A stretch of 64,000 nt of DNA from Maricaulis sp. (GTDB lineage Bacteria; Pseudomonadota; Alphaproteobacteria; Caulobacterales; Maricaulaceae). The translations under genes were made by a program, and so were the position numbers. Location: assembly GCF_017643475.1 (NCBI RefSeq), contig NZ_JAEPNI010000005.1:62001-126000 (forward strand), in the 5' to 3' direction. This document shows, one piece after another, positions 62,958 to 64,000 of the stretch. Under the pieces are notes generated by a model, which was given only the letters and a program-made list of their open reading frames with translations, ran no database searches and was not told the origin of the DNA. How positions within the stretch are numbered: the stretch's first letter is position 1; each line of letters starts with the position of its first letter.

Positions 62958-63764
62958 GGTGCTGTCAGACCAAAACGGATCGGTCTCAAAGGATCGAGTT
63001 TGAACCTATCTCAAGCCACAAGTTGACGCCATTCGGCCAGGGCTTGGGCGCGGTTCTCCTTGAAATTTTCGCGGCGGTAGAAATAGCGTTCGAGATTGAA
63101 GTGATTGTGGACGGAGGATTGGATGGTGGCGAACTTTTGAAGACTTCGCATCGACCTGAACCGGGTCATGATTTTCTCTCGTCGCCGCAAGGGCTGATAT
63201 GAGTTCTCGGCCCTTTTGTTGAGCCATCTTCCCGTCTCCTGTCGGCTGGCAATTCCCAACTCACGCAGCGCGGATTTGTAGGACGGTAGCTTGTCGGTCA
63301 CCACCACTTCCGGGCAGCCATATCGCTTCGTCGCCTTGCGCAGAAATCGTAGCGCCGCCTTGCGATCACGGCGCTTGGTGACGTACGCCTCAAGAACTTC
63401 GCCCTCGTGGTCGACGGCGCGCCAGTGGTAGTGGAGCTCTCCGATGATCCGGATAAAAACCTCGTCGAGATGCCAGGCCCAGTTCGAGTAGTTTGTGTTC
63501 TGGGCGCGCTGCTTCTGGATAGACTTCGCGAAGAGCGGACCGAACCGGTTCCACCAGAAGCGAACCGTCTCGTGTGTTATATCAATGCCACGCTCGTGGA
63601 GCAGGTCCTCTACGTTCCGAAGCGAGAGCGGGAAGCGGATGTACATCATCACCGCAAGGCGGATGATCTCGGGCGAGGTTTTGAAATATCGGAACGGATT
63701 GCGCATCACAAAACGCTACGATTTCAGGCCAATCCGCTCAAACCGTTTTTCTTCTGACAGCACC
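62958..63764 (-). mobile_element. IS6-family insertion sequence, copy 3 (807 bp)
   Basis: Left end GGTGCTGTCAGACCAAAACGG and inverted right end GGTGCTGTCAGAAGAAAAACGG: the first 12 bases are identical, so this is the best preserved copy. Flanks CCGAACAG and TCTCTTAC differ, so no target duplication. It truncates a DUF1203 gene. Confidence 0.9.
63011..63706 (-). CDS. IS6-family DDE transposase (copy 3)
   Basis: 231 residues from ATG 63706 (a GTG one codon upstream). DDE residues intact (WHLDEVFIRIIG, VVTDKLPSYKSAL, NKRAENSYQPLRRRE). The N-terminus is nearly identical to copy 1, with more changes in the catalytic core. Confidence 0.95.
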   Translation of the reverse strand: MRNPFRYFKTSPEIIRLAVMMYIRFPLSLRNVEDLLHERGIDITHETVRFWWNRFGPLFAKSIQKQRAQNTNYSNWAWHLDEVFIRIIGELHYHWRAVDHEGEVLEAYVTKRRDRKAALRFLRKATKRYGCPEVVVTDKLPSYKSALRELGIASRQETGRWLNKRAENSYQPLRRREKIMTRFRSMRSLQKFATIQSSVHNHFNLERYFYRRENFKENRAQALAEWRQLVA

Positions 63765-63928
63765 TCTCTTACACTCCGTTAAGTTGACCAGGCGTTGCAC
63801 ACATATATTTTGCCCTGGTCGGCACGCTATGCCGCATTCTCGGCGGTGCTACGCCCTAACGACCGCGTCATTTGCCGACTAAAATCAACTACAGTTGGAG
63901 CTTCCAGTTGTCCGCCTTGCTCACCCGA

Positions 63929-64000
63929 ATGGCAAAAGGCCTTTGCTTGTCTGCCACTGTCATTGCGTTCCCGCTTTCCGCACCCAGCTTCGCGCAATCC
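63929..64000 (+). CDS. Start of a secreted protein (partial)
   Basis: ATG 63929 opens a frame that runs off the window after 24 codons. The sequence is a typical signal peptide (basic AK, hydrophobic LCLSATVIAFPL, cleavage-like APSFAQS). In-frame TTG codons lie 12 and 21 bp upstream, so the start is not certain. The 164 bp between the IS end and here show no other gene. Confidence 0.5.
   Translation, partial: MAKGLCLSATVIAFPLSAPSFAQS

Noticed and set aside
57551..63772. Target-site duplications around the IS6 copies
   Set aside because: The 8-bp flanks of each copy were compared and none match, so no duplication is claimed.
1..64000. CRISPR arrays, tRNA and rRNA genes
   Set aside because: No regularly spaced repeats and no tRNA- or rRNA-like sequences were noticed on reading both strands; a covariance-model search was not possible here.

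Overview
The window looks like a chromosome segment from a marine, carbohydrate-degrading alphaproteobacterium, most like the Maricaulis/Hyphomonadaceae group (inference). The reasons are high G+C, tandem flavin halogenases next to glycosidases, several SSS-family sodium symporters, a Leloir galactose operon, and a Caulobacterales-style Wzy-dependent polysaccharide cluster. No rRNA, tRNA or CRISPR array was seen.

Layout. (1) 1-19.9 kb is a beta-glucan (laminarin-type) utilisation region: flavin-dependent halogenases, LacI regulator, SSS symporter, GH9, lipoprotein GH3 and a lipoprotein with the ADP-ribosylglycohydrolase fold, then a leftward run of GH3, GPH/MFS symporter, GH16, LacI, two coupled GH17 genes and an SMP-30 lipoprotein. 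Operator-like palindromes lie upstream of its transport and hydrolase genes. (2) 20.2-25.5 kb holds a secreted protein with an internal duplication and an AbfB (CBM42-like) C-terminus, a class III CoA-transferase with an enoyl-CoA hydratase, and another SSS symporter. (3) 25.5-29.1 kb is a molybdenum cofactor operon (mobA, moaD, moaE, moaB, moaC, moeA; no moaA here). (4) 29.2-39.3 kb has a GlxA-type regulator, a MAPEG protein, an SSS symporter, and the leftward operon galT-galK-galE-GH36-GH42.

(5) 39.5-57.4 kb is the most interesting part: a Wzy-type exopolysaccharide cluster (OPX, PCP, ligase/polymerase, GT4, two GT2, flippase, a GT26-phosphoglycosyltransferase fusion, galE) that carries its own regulatory set: a soluble PAS-PAS hybrid kinase with REC and HPt domains, an NtrC-type sigma54 response regulator, and a compact sigma54 (RpoN). 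By eye, six promoter-like sequences of the form GG-N8-TTG(C/A) sit 25-38 nt before the first gene of every transcription unit except rpoN. Upstream of each are palindromes of the form TTGCA-N3-TGCAA. This suggests a self-contained sigma54 regulon for the polysaccharide.

(6) 57.5-64 kb is a mobile-element zone. Three diverged 807-bp IS6-family insertion sequences in the same orientation separate an ABC1/AarF kinase gene and a serine hydrolase gene. The third has truncated a DUF1203 gene, and a solo decayed IS end is also visible. The window closes inside the signal peptide of a secreted protein.
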